This document shows, piece after piece, positions 22,401-35,500 of a DNA stretch of 64,000 nt. Both the position numbers and the translations under genes were made by a program. The number at the start of each line of letters is the position of its first letter. Positions within the stretch are counted from its first letter, which is position 1. Source of the stretch: Chrysoperla carnea (Eukaryota > Arthropoda > Insecta > Neuroptera > Chrysopidae); NCBI RefSeq assembly GCF_905475395.1, contig NC_058341.1:59837501-59901500 (forward strand). Direction: 5' to 3'. The notes under the pieces were generated by a model. It searched no databases. It had not been told where the DNA came from and saw nothing but the letters and a program-made list of their open reading frames with translations.

Positions 22401-24853
22401 TAATTTGGTGTTTTGATATCAAACCATTTTATTTGGCAAGCAAATCTGAGTTATACTAATTACCATAACAATTCTCCATTTTGTAATAGCACGAGATACG
22501 ACGGTCTTTTAAGCAGAATCATTGAGCAAATAACCTTGCAAACAAGAGGTAAGAAATTGTCGTAGATAATGCTTAAGAAAATTTTTACTAACTCTAGATC
22601 CCAGTAATTAAAAAATCGTCGTGTTTTTTTTTTGGACACGTAATAGGGAGACAGGAAATAAAATTTAGTGATTTCTTAATTGTATATTTTAAAATTACCA
22701 CTGTCTATGTGTTTCGAATATTGGTATCGTACTAGAATTACCCTAAGACGATATTTTTAACATAAGGCAAACTTTTACCTTTGGTGGAATTACTATTTCA
22801 CCTCAATTATAGGAAACGTATGTTTACGAAAACAAATATTACAATATTTGAAATTATATATTTGTTTCTAGAAAACGCTTAATGCTATATAAAAATAATA
22901 TTAATTATTCTCATTCAAATTAAAAATTCGCAAATTCACAAAGATATTGATTACTCGCAATGAAAATGTCTCTGAAAAATGCATAAACTTTTCCACAAAA
23001 AATGGAATTTAATGTGCGTTCAATAATTAAAGCTCGATTATATCGCATATACTGACCGTTTAAAAGATTATAAGTAATTTGTGCGTAAAACAAATTCAGT
23101 ATTTTATCAGATCAAAATTTTGATTTGAATCGATTTAACCCCTATCACTCCTTTCTGTTTTAAGATATAAAAAAAAAACAGAATTCTGATTAAGACTGAG
23201 GACAAAATACAAGCTAAAAAACATAGAAGCTACCACTAGATTTGATCGATTATGAAAATTAGGTCGTTTGAAAATTAGGGGCTCAGACACCTGGTTTTTA
23301 GGTTGTAAACTAATTTGCAACTTGCTACAAACCAATTTTATTTCCCTACCCACATGATTGCAATTTAGTTGATTTCGTTAATTCGGTTTAGTCAGTAAAA
23401 AACCAATTTGCAATTAAAAAGTTCCATTCGTTTCTAAATAAATATTCATGGAAACTAACTGGTTGTAAATTGCTTTTCAAATGGCTTAGCCTATACTAAA
23501 GAAATAGAGAACCATCGTTTTATTGTACTATTTTGGTGAGGTGAAAATATAAACTATAAGTACACCAAGAAAAATTATATTACCAAAAATTTTTTTTTAA
23601 TGTTTCCGTTTTTTTTTTTTTTAACAATGTAAAAAATAATTAAATACACTTAATTATTAAAAAATATTATTATCATAAAAGAAAAATATTCAAGTTGTTT
23701 AAAATAAAATAATGGGCACAAAATAAATATTGGTGTATGTAAATTCAAGTTAATGAACCAAAAAAAATAAATTTGTAAAATAAACATTAACTCTAGGTTT
23801 GACTCTGTGATTTAAAACAAAAATTATTTTTTTAAATAGGCGAGATAAATTAAAGGACCCCGCACATTTTATGATAATTTTCGTCTTAACTTGAAGTGCG
23901 GAACAAATGTTCTTACGGGCACGATTTTTTTCAACGAAAAACGGAAGGAAAATGTTGCTCAAAATCAGACTTTCATGTCGATCTTTACGACATTTGGAGG
24001 TTATACGGCGGCTTTTTTTTTATTTTCCGAACACCAGAAACTACCACATATTCATATTCATATATAGTCGGTACAGATTTTAAATTTTGCAACACATTCA
24101 TGCAGTTGACAATTGTCCACGTGAAGGGGATTCAGGAAACATACGAACGAAGTGAGTATTTTTCCGATCAAGTGGACAATTCGTCTAATTTTTTTATTCT
24201 TTTTGTGCACGGTTTCATTTAACAACAATTAGATAATATCTCATCTATCGATTGGTGCATACCTGTTTTACACAGATAATAGATCATATCAAATTTTTTT
24301 GAAAGAATCCATTCCCTTATTTTCAAACTCTAAAAACTGTTAAACAAACGAGGCTTTAATTGATTTTTTTTCTTGTATTTATATGTACTCTTTATTTTAT
24401 TTCAAAAACAACAACAACAAAAACTGTCTGCAAACAAGGTTGTCAGATTTATTTACACTTGGAATACACAATCAGTTATTTTAAATATTTGCTGCCAATG
24501 AACAGAACCGACACACTTATTGCAAAAAAAATGCAGAACATTCTCAATAATTTAAAACCTTTTTTATTAACTTTGAAATGTGGTGTACATAGTCGTCCAA
24601 TATTTTATGTTTATCATTTTCTTAACTAGGGTTTGATGAATTTTGATTATTTTTGTTATTTTTATTTTATTAAAATTATCAAAAGTTTTGAATTAGTTGT
24701 GAATATAGTTCCTAAATCGTAAATTAAACTTTTTTACTTCATGTTAGTACAAGTCTACATAATCGCAATCATCTACGTGAAAATAGCTTCTTAAGAAAAA
24801 CGCTTGTTAGGGTCGATCGTCGTAGATAATTTTATAAGATTTCCGTCAAAAAT

Positions 24854-24888
<35 letters not shown>

Positions 24889-25400
24889 AGCTTGACAATT
24901 GACAAAATTTTCAAATTAAATCGTGAAGTACTTAAAACATTATGAACTTTGATTTATTCAAAGTAAGTTTTTCTTTTCTTTTATACACCATCGCAGATAT
25001 CATTATTTTTTTTCTCGAAAGTATTTTGGAACAAATTCATACATCGAGAACTTTTTACCTAATTCTTACAATCAGAATTTTTGCAAATTTTTTGAAAGAA
25101 AATAGAGCTCTTATTATTGTCGATTTTCTTTTTTATACGTAAACAAAATATTTCTATTATGAAATCCTAAATATTTCTAATACGAAATCCATACTTTAAT
25201 TTTTTATTTTAGAATACTCCAACTGCAAAATGCTGTTTTTGTAGTTTATGTAGACAAAATGAAATATTACAATAAAATGAAAGCTCATTTTGTTTTAAAT
25301 TAAATATAATAGTTTTTCCTTAAAATATTCCAAAAATCACTTTTTTTCTTTTTTTAGGGATATAATAGAATGTTAGCTTGAGGCAGTCCCTCCAAAAGTA
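19500..25400. other. Gene-poor AT-rich region
   Basis: No gene that I can support. A dispersed block at about 19745-19870 (GATATCGAATTTTCC, TGAAAATGTAAAA, TTGATACCATAA, AAAATTGATTAAAAAACGAA) recurs at about 58805-58925. Long T runs occur at 23612-23623 and 24860-24887. The frames of 60-108 codons at 20318, 20576, 23750, 23896, 24360 and 24942 have skewed Phe/Ile/Lys/Tyr composition, no recognisable domains and no paired splice structure. Confidence 0.5.
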
Positions 25401-25404
25401 AGAA

Positions 25405-25634
25405 CAGTGGATCCCCGGTAATTTGTCGGATTATAGAGTACTACCTAAGACTCCCTATAGTTCGGAATTTTTTACAAAACAGTACCTTGTAATCCGACAA
25501 ATCCAATGATAAGATTCTATATGCTATATTCAATAATAGCTATATTACCATCTTTTAATAAAAAAAAAAAACTAGTTCGGATTACAAGAGGCGTCGGATT
25601 AGCCAGGGGCCGGATTATCAGGGGGTTTACTGTA
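25405..25634. mobile_element. Pogo/Tigger-like MITE, about 230 bp
   Basis: The left end reads ACAGTGGATCCCCGGTAATT followed by TGTCGGATTATAG; the right end reads CCGGATTATCAGGGGGTTTACTGT (in pieces CCGGATTATCAG and GGGGGTTTACTGT). These are approximate inverted repeats with the CAGT start and GGATTAT motif of pogo/Tigger MITEs. An internal pair TTGTAATCCGACAAAT and GATTACAAGAGGCGTCGGAT gives more pairing. Confidence 0.65.
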
Positions 25635-26547
25635 CACATTTGAGAGTACCGTTTTGAACTTTGATGATGTATTTGGTTAACAAACCAAACCAAAATAAAT
25701 ATAGCCAAATATAGCCAACCTTAATTATTTAATCTTAGATAATTATTCCTTCGCAGGATTGTCGAATATATACATTCATGTTTTAAAATCTCGGAACAAA
25801 TTCCCTGGACGAAAACTTTTGAGGTTGGAAAAAGTAATAAATACACCACATTTTTGTGAATAAAAAATTCATATAATCGAATTCCTTATTTTTCGTATAA
25901 TATTTCTTATATTATACTCCTCATCAATTCTTCTGCGACAACACTCAATCTGACAACCATGCTTACAAATTAAAAAAAAAAAAAAAAAGAAAGAAAGAAC
26001 TATCAAAAAACTTAAATGCGTTTGCCAATAATATTATTATTATCATTTAAAATAAAAACGAACACAATAGGAATAATTTGCACCATATTTAGAGCAATAA
26101 ATATAAATCGGTAAGCTAAATTCCATCTTGTGTATGTTGGTTTAGCTTTAATGCTTGCTTGCTGCTGTTGCGTGAAATGGAGTTAGTAGTTTTAAAAAAA
26201 AAAATTGTGACAAAAACAAAACAAAAACAAAAAAACATACGACGAAATTTAACCTACAATGAATTACAGATTAAGAGTTTTAAATGTATTTTTATATGTG
26301 CTTTTAGACAACATAATCTTCGTAGCGGTTTTTTATTTTCGAATAATATAGTGTAGTACCTAAGTAGCACCAGAATAACTTTGTTATTATAATTATAATG
26401 AAACTGCTTTTATTTTGAATTGTGTAATGTAATTAGATTTCATCGTTAACTTGTAAGTGTGTGAGTGTATGGGAGAACGAACATGTGTAATTCACTTTAA
26501 TGTTTTTTTACTGTCTCTATAGAGTTAAGTAGATTTTGGTTTTTTTA

Positions 26548-29500
26548 TTAATCTTCACCAAACATTCCCTTAATGTCATTTTCATATAATGCAATTAATG
26601 TCATTACACCAAGACCAGTCATAAGGCCAAGAAATTGTAGTAGACATTGTAATAATGAACCACCTTCTTTTGAATGACTTGATGTTAATTCCGGTATCTG
26701 AAAAAATTATGATAATTTTGATAATACTTCAAATTATATCAACTGATTGAAGAAGAATACAAGAAATAAAAGTGTAGGTTCATATGAGGAATGCCATCAA
26801 ATTGAGTTATGGAATAGATTACATAACACTAGAACATCGTGTGGATAATTATTTTATTTAAGCTAATGATCGACAAATTAATCATATGGACTCGTCTATT
26901 AATCATATGGAAATTATAAATAATGCAGAGTGCTTTAAAGACTATATAGAAAATATTGTGTCTTCAAATGGGTAAGACTACGCTTTACCACACAGAGTGG
27001 TACAAAGAATACAAGTATTTACAAAATTAAAAAAAAAAAAAACCCGACAAAATTTTCGGCTACGGAACCCTAAACTCGCACTTGAAATATAGCTAAGAAC
27101 ACTCTCAAACATTTTAAATTTAAATTACCTTTCAAACAATACCAAATAAATCAAAATCGGCTTATCCCTTTAGGCGCTACGATGCCACAGACACACACAC
27201 ATACCGGTCAAACTTATAACACCCCTTTTTTTAAGTTCGGGGGTTAAATAAGATAGAAGAGAAGGTCGCGTATACATATTCGCGTATACGAATGCAATCG
27301 GTGTGTGGGTCATGTAAACACCACTGTTTTTACAACAAAATCAGTAAATGTTATTACGCTGTTTATACACAGAGCACAATGGCGCAGTGGAAGTGTGCTA
27401 GGTTCATTATAGAAAGGTCTTTAGATCGAAACTATGCTATGTTAACATAATTTTTTTAAACAAAATTATGGAAGTGAACAGTGTTTATAATCGGAGAGCT
27501 GATGATGCAAATTTCATGAAGTGTTTGAGCATAGTATCTACTTAATAGCTTAGCATTTATGCATGTGTTTGTCTGAACCATCGGTGGACATCAGGTACTG
27601 CGCAGAGTGTAAAAAAATATGGCCCAAAAAAAGTGTTTGAATCATAGGCATAACCATGGAGGTTATAAAGAAGGAGAACGATCGCTATGTACTAAAGCAT
27701 TAGCGCACCTGCCCCTGAAAATTTGTAGAATTTATAGTTCATTTTTCATCCACCAGCCGCGCTGTCGTCGGTAAGTAGTATATTAGCGCACAACAGCTCG
27801 CATTTAATGAGACAACTTAGCGATCCCAGCGCCTCACTTATTTTGTCCATATTTTGGGGACAATATTTTCTATTGCGATCGTTCTCCTTCCTTAAAACCT
27901 TCATGCGCATAACATTAATCGAAAGTTTAGGTTATTTTAAATCAAAAATAAATAAGACATTTTTAAAGGGGGCTAAAATTTAAGAAAGCCACACTAAAGT
28001 TGATTTTTTTAAAAGTACAATATAAAATGCTTGAATCACGCTACCACTTAAACAGCGTGTTAATTATATATAATAAAAAATATTTACAAAAAGGCAGACA
28101 CTTTTGCCGGGCTTTAAGTACCCACGATCTCAAGATCATCACATAATCCGTCAATCATATTTGCAATGTGATAAGGCAGTCCATCGACCTCTACTCTATT
28201 CGAAACCACTGCAGCTACCACCAACACCTTGGCATGGAATGCTGTCTTTTCTTCCTTGTGGTTGCCCTCTAACAGCAAACCGCTACAAAAGTGTCTGCCT
28301 TTTAGTAATTATTTTTTATTAATGTAATTAACACGATGTTTAAAGGGTAGCGTGAATCACCTTATACTGTAGCCTTCTTCTCTATTTTATGCTCTTTGGA
28401 GTGGTAGATAAGTCCATTTACCTTAACTACGAAGGGTAGAGATAAGGAGAACTATTTCTGTACATAAAAAAGGGCCATCGAAAAAGAGCAAATTGGTGAC
28501 GCCACGTTAGCAAGTAATATAATTGCTGCTGTAAGTTTTAAAGAAGTGTTAAAAATAGTAAGAGTAAGATAAAGATCCAAAGAACTTGTTAGAAAAGGAT
28601 AGAGAAGTGCATATCTAACACAAAGTAATAAGAATAAGAAAAAGATCTAAACAAGTTATTGGAGAAGGAAAGAGAAGTTCACATCAAACACAAAGTAATA
28701 AGTAAAATAATGATCTAAGCAAAATGTTAGAGAAGGCTAGAGACATATTCATATCATTCTCGCTTGCTACGCTAGGGCTATTTTGGTGGGTTTTGTAATT
28801 GCGTTGAATGTGATAGAGAGGAGAGTTCAGTTACAAAATCGCTTAAGTTTTTACGTTAATAGAATAAAAAATATCAAGTCTGAAATTTAGATTGAATAAA
28901 CTATTAACTGCAAAAGAGATACTCTTCGACATTTGGACTTCGGCTAGACGCAGAATTTTCTAGAAAAAATTATCTTAAAAAAAACTAATATTTTTTAAAG
29001 ATAATTTAACAACTCAATATAAATTAGTTCAATTATTGTGTTGAAAGTATTCCCATCCAGTAATTAAAATTATAAATTTCAATATCAAGATATTTTACCT
29101 ATGTCAACCGTTTTTCATTAAAAATCACTTGTTCAAAATCTTTTCAGATACTTAAGGTTTTTGATCGGATAACATTAGCTATCAAAAAAATCGCACATTT
29201 TAGAAAAAAATTTAATTTTTCGAAATTTCAAACATCTAAATTTCCGATAAAAATATACTAATTGGGATCACATAAGAACGAGGGATCACATAAATTCGAG
29301 TGGTTTTACTTTCCAGTTATTTAATCAAACGTTGAAAACTTTTATCACCCCTTACAGCTTTGTGTCGAAGATTGGAAGAAGGATGAGTTAAGATATCTCT
29401 AACTTTTCTCACCCTTCCAATCCTCGACACAAGGCGGTGGCGAATGATAAAAAATTTTCCGATTTGACCACTTTTCTCAGAGGTATAGCTATTTATAATT

Positions 29501-32500
29501 TTAAGAAAATTAAAATGTACCATTTTTTTATGCAATCGTATAAATATAAATTATTAATTTTAAAGTTTTTAAAACTGAAATCAACCAAACTATACTAGAT
29601 TAAAAAATAAATAAACTTACCATATCAACTAAGGCAATGTAAATAAACATCCCAGCAGCCGCAGCAAATACCCATTCACTGGCAGTATCACTGTGTCCAA
29701 TAGCAACACCCAATAAACATCCAAAGAAGCACAATACTGAGGATAGTAAATTGTAAAAAATTGCTTGTTTGGCACTCATGCCAGCTTTTAACAGTACAGC
29801 AAAATCACCAATTTCATGTGGTAATTCATGACAAAATACTGCCACCGATGTTGAAAATCCGCCAGCAATTCCAGATGCAAATGCAGCACCAATTGCCATA
29901 CCATCTGTAAAATTGTGTAAACCATCGCCCATAATCACCATCCATGCGACAGATGACAGTGAATCGGGTGCAGAATGGACATGACCATGTGCGTGTGAAT
30001 GACCATGATGTTTACTTTCATGTGCCCTAAAAATTATTAAAAACGTGTATTACAATTTTAAATTAATGCTATTTAAGGATTAGCAAATTGGTAAAATATG
30101 AAGAACAAGAGTTGTAGACTGACTTGCACAATTGAAGGAAGCACTCAGGTGAAAAAATATTTTTTTCCTTACAATTTGATATGTATTTTAAAGGAAATGA
30201 AGCAACGGAACTAACCTTGGATTCATCAATCATGAGAGTATAAATACAGTGAATGAACCGGAAAAAGTGTTGACAGTGGAAAAGTTGAGAAATTAGCACT
30301 TATTTTAATGAAACTTTTTTTAACGTGTTTATAGAACCCCAAGAAATAAGCCAACCTAACCTAGACATAGGAAGGCCTATGTATTCCAAATTTTTTTTGA
30401 AATGCTTATTTTGGCTTAATATCTAGTAAGTATTATTGGTCGCTGAATACAAATCTGATGTCACATTACACTAATATTGTGACGTTTTCCGAAAATCATG
30501 CCATTTTAGGCCAAAAATTTCACTTTTTTGGCACAAAAATTTCATAAAAAAACACACACAACTCTCTTTCACAACTCTCAAGTTTTAGCCTAATTTGCTA
30601 CCTCAAGCTAAAACAATAATATTTAAAAATGTTTCAAACAAAAGTTGTTTATTTTTTATAAGGAATGTTTTTTTTAAACTTTTGTTTTATCTCTTACGGA
30701 ATACAAGATGGCGGACAGACAGACGGACAAACGGAAATGGGCTAATTAAGTGATTTTATGAACAGCTATATCAAAATGTTGTTCATTTCATCAATATTTC
30801 TAAGCGTTACAAAATTGAGGCTAAAATTAGTTTAACTTGATATATATTTAACTAGCTGGGAACTACCCGCTTTGCTGGGCAACATCCCCACTTGCACCCC
30901 TCCCTCCACATTTCCTTGCGTTGGATAACAGTTTTGTAATGTACACGTCATGCTCTTTTATTTGATACCCCACTTAGGTATATTTGTAAATATTCGATAT
31001 TTCCTTCCCACTTTCTCGCTACACCTTTCTACCCTCCGAAGGTTAAAAAAATTTCTAAATGTAATTTAAAACATTCTGAGCAAGTTTTGAACTATTAAAA
31101 GCCATAATTGAAAAATATGAATTTTTTATTCATGAACACCCCCGCAACCCCCCTTGTGGGTGGAATTTCGTAAAATCCGTTCTTAGCTGACCTCTACTTG
31201 GCAAAAGGAATATTCCTGCCAAATTTCAATTCTCTAGGTCTTATAGTTTCAGAGATATCGTGATGAGTGACTATCTATCTATATCTATAGAAAGTCTCCT
31301 ATATATATAAGATATACAGGATGAGCCACTTTAATCTATACACCTAAATATCTCGTTTTTTAGTTAATCAAACAGAAGTTTGATGGGGACATCCTGTTCT
31401 GACATCAGATTGAACCCACTTCATCGGATTTCTTTAATAGCCAATTTAGATCCTAAACGTTAAGAGATAAATAACACTTTAAATTAGAAAGTTGATCCTC
31501 ATAAAAAAACTAACAATTTTTGTATAAAACATTTGTTCGAAAAACGTTAGCTTCCGGAGGAAATGCGACTTAAATGTATGTTATTACTGCGTTTAATCGG
31601 AAGAAAATACGCTTAAAGTTTATCGATAACTGTAAGTCAAAGTCATGGACTTAAGCGAATGTCCTCTATTGCTCTTGACGACTTTTGGCTAAAGCTTTTT
31701 TCCGTAGTGTGTTTCCTTTCGATTAAATGCAATAATGGTATATTTTTAAGTTGCATTTCCTCCGAAATCTAACGTTTGTCGAAAACATGTTTAAACAAAA
31801 ATTGTTAGTTTTTTATAAAAATCAACTTTTAATTTAAAGTGTTATTCTATGTTTAGGAATAAATCACAACCTGAAGTCAGAACACGATGTCCCCGTCAAA
31901 CTTTTGTTTAAGTTATTTTTTGATTGGTTAACTACAAAACGAGATATTTAGGTGTATAGATTAAAATGGCCCACTTTTTATATAGGTTATAATTATAATA
32001 ACTAATCACAAACTGTATGAGCAAGCTCCTTATATCTGGCTGAATAACAATCAACCAAAAATTTAATTTTATTGTCTTAACTGTGACTCTAGCAACTTTA
32101 CAATCTAATAACTTACCTTAATATAACAGTGTAACTCTCTTCTTCGCTAACTGGTAAAACATGTCCGCCATGAGATGGTAAATCACCAACTAAAGAATTA
32201 TGAAAATTATTTTCAAACATAATATTTGTTTCTCTATGTGGTGTAGTACCTGTATTATTTGGTATTTCCAACATTGGTAAATCCGATGATAATAATTCAT
32301 TTTGATTTGTTTCAATTGTTTTATTATTATGATTATTTAAATGTGGTTTTTGTTGGAAATTATTTACATCTAACTCTTCATATTCACCTAATGTTGTAAT
32401 TTTTGTATCGTTATGGCCAGATGATTCATTATGGATTGTGTTACTACTTCCACCACTTTTATGTGCTACATTATTGCCACGATTATGATGATCATCTGAA

Positions 32501-35500
32501 ACAAAAAGGAAAGTATTAATTTAAAATTAGAAGAAAGTTTAGTTTATGAAGAATTCACTAAGAACAAATTGCCAAGCAAACTTATTAGTGTTTATATCTT
32601 AAATATCGAATAAAAAAATGAAATTATGAAAAGAAAATGATACAAACATAGTATCTAGTTCAAATATTATTTTAAACACAAAATGCCAGTAAAACCTTCA
32701 ACAAGGTTTTCTAAGCCCTTATTGCAACTTACAATTTTCCTAAAATTTTGAGAAACTTAATTTGGACTGTATTTAACATATTTGTAAAAAAAATTGCCTA
32801 TATGTATTTAAAAACTTTTTGAATAAAAATATTTTCTGTATATACAAAATTTATAGGCCTTGTTGAGGGTAGAGCAAGCGCTAGATAGAGTTGAGTGTGC
32901 AAAAATCGGGGACAGCATTTTGTCAATTGAATTAGGAACAGGAGGAGTTTACAAAAATTGTACCAATGTGGTTTCTGGCAACATCCAGAATATTATTCTA
33001 TAAGCTTTCCTGAACAATAACAATTGACCAAATTCGTTCCTCGATTTTTGAACAATCAACTCTATCTAGCGCCTGCTCCATGGCGTTTTATGGTTAAAAT
33101 AATACTTGAACTATATATTTATATTATTTTCTTTCCATACTTTCATTTTTGTAATCAATTTTGAAGATATAAACAACATCAAAATCCTAAAAAATCGGCG
33201 AATATACATGTGTATGTCGCAGCCAACTAGCTTTCTTAGCCGTCCAATTAACAGCCTATACTTTTTTATTAAACGGCACCGTTGAACTATCGGCCTACAT
33301 GATATTTATCCGCAGCGTCTAATCCAACATTTAAAGAACAGGTTGGCTGATGCTTAGGCTATTCATACAATAGAATTATCATTTGGCAAAAAAAAAGAAG
33401 AAATTTTTGATATCAGAAAATGTTTATTTTCGTAATTTAAAATATAACATTTTTATGTATTAGGCAAATTGGAATTAAATAAATTTTATTTTCTACAACA
33501 TTGTTTATAAAATTTCAAACGATAATTAACGTAGCTAATGATGGAACATTGGATTATCAAAAACTGTCGAAAATTTCTTTTTTGGAAGAAACTTTTCCGA
33601 ATTGAATTTTGTCAAAATTAAAATATCTTCAGTTTTTTTAACCACCTAAAAACAGTTCCAGAAATAGTAACTTTTTGTGGTCAGAAATGGATCGTTTTTA
33701 AGGATTGCAATGGACATTACAGTCTAAATGTATCCCATTTCGATATCTACTACAACTTAAGCCAACATTCACTACCCCGAAAAAAGTATATAGCAATGTT
33801 TCTTTAGGCTAGTAAAACGATGTGGGAAAATTCTGAAAATATTTAATATATTTTTTAAAGTCAGATTATTTTTAAAATTGAATTATTTAAGGATTAAGAA
33901 AATGAAGATTGAAAACTGATTAAAATTACTAAATTGTGGACTTTTAGCTTCGTTTATTTTATCTTTTGTATTGAAAAAAAAAATGTATTATAATTTTAAA
34001 ATTAAATAAAAATTGATGCCTACAAAAACATTTTTTTCGTTAATTATTAGGATTACTTTACTATTTTGCAATAAGTAAACAATACTGATAAAATAATTTT
34101 AAAAAGTGTTACACGGTTATTTCAAGTATTTGCTATGTGTACACATAAAGTTATCGTAACTACAACATAAAATTGTCCGAAAATCGAATTTATTTTATCA
34201 TTTAAAATTTTTAAGATAAAATTTTAAATAGATTCATATATATGCGAAACGAAAATTTTTACAGTTTTTAACTACTTTTTTATTTTTTATTTACACGTAT
34301 AGCACACTTTATAATAAGTCGACTTTGCTTCACTTATAATACAATGTTGGTCCATTTGGGAACTAGGCAATCTTAAAAGTTCAAATTTTGAATGTTCTTT
34401 TAATATTTGAATCCGGAGCACACGTTTTCTCTAAGTATTTCAAAAAAAACTTTAATAATTTTGAGTTAAGACCCAAATAATGAAAAACTTAAAAATGCGA
34501 TTTGTTATGAAAATCGGTATATGGGTATAAAATATTCTAATCAACTTTTTTAATAGTTTTTTTTTTCGATATTCTAACCATCTATGACCCTATGAATATA
34601 ACCCTAAAAGACTAGTTTTTTTATGAAACCATTTCAGAACGTTTTTAAAGTAGACTAAATTTGCTACAATATGAGACTAAAATGGACTTTGTAGACTCAA
34701 TACTTTCCGAGATAAAGGCTTTCAAAATGTATCGACGTAACTTTATACATCAGAGCTAATGTCAAATACGGTAGTTCTGATTTTTAGCAGGCTTGTTTAT
34801 GATGTTGGTCGATGAACGCAACTTTGTCAAAAATCGAAAAAACCTGTGTAAATTTCAGCTTTTTCCAGTTTTTGTCAATTATAACCCTAAAGTGGTAGTT
34901 TTTGAAGTAGACTAAATTTGCTGTAATATGAGACTAGAATGGTCACTGAAGACCCAATAGTTTCCGAGAAAAAGCTGTTCAAAATTCATCATTTTTAATA
35001 ACTTCTCAATCTTTTGCAATATTTCAGACGTCACTCCAACTACTCTAGCGGGAGGTATTTCCACTTACCTCAGACGGAGTGTGCTGGTGTTGTTCAGGGT
35101 CAAAATTCATTCAAAACGACATAATATATTGCAGAAAATTACGAAGTTTGAAAAAATGATAAATTTTGAATGGATTTATCTAGGAAACTATTGTGTCTAC
35201 AGAGAGGATTTAGTCTCATATTGTAACAAATTTAGTCTACTTTAAAAATATTTTGAAAAGGTACTTCAAAAACTACCCGTTTAGCAGCTCGAGGGCACAA
35301 ACTTGGATTATTTATTAGACCAACATCATAAACAAGTCTGCAAAAAATCGGAACTACCGGTTTTGATGCAGACTGCTCCGTACTTTCAAACGACAAGGTT
35401 ACTGTATTATGCACTGTATTAGTAAGAAAGAATATTTTGCAATTCCACCCCTAAGACAAGCAAATGGGACATATGTTTGATTATCCTAGAAATAGGAGTC

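Noticed and set aside
23896-24222. 108-codon plus-strand frame
   Set aside because: The longest frame in its region, but composition follows the AT content, there is no recognisable motif, and no splice partners were found.
24858-24887. T-run of about 30 as a retrotransposon tail
   Set aside because: No adjacent retroelement body or target duplication could be identified; homopolymer runs are common throughout this window.
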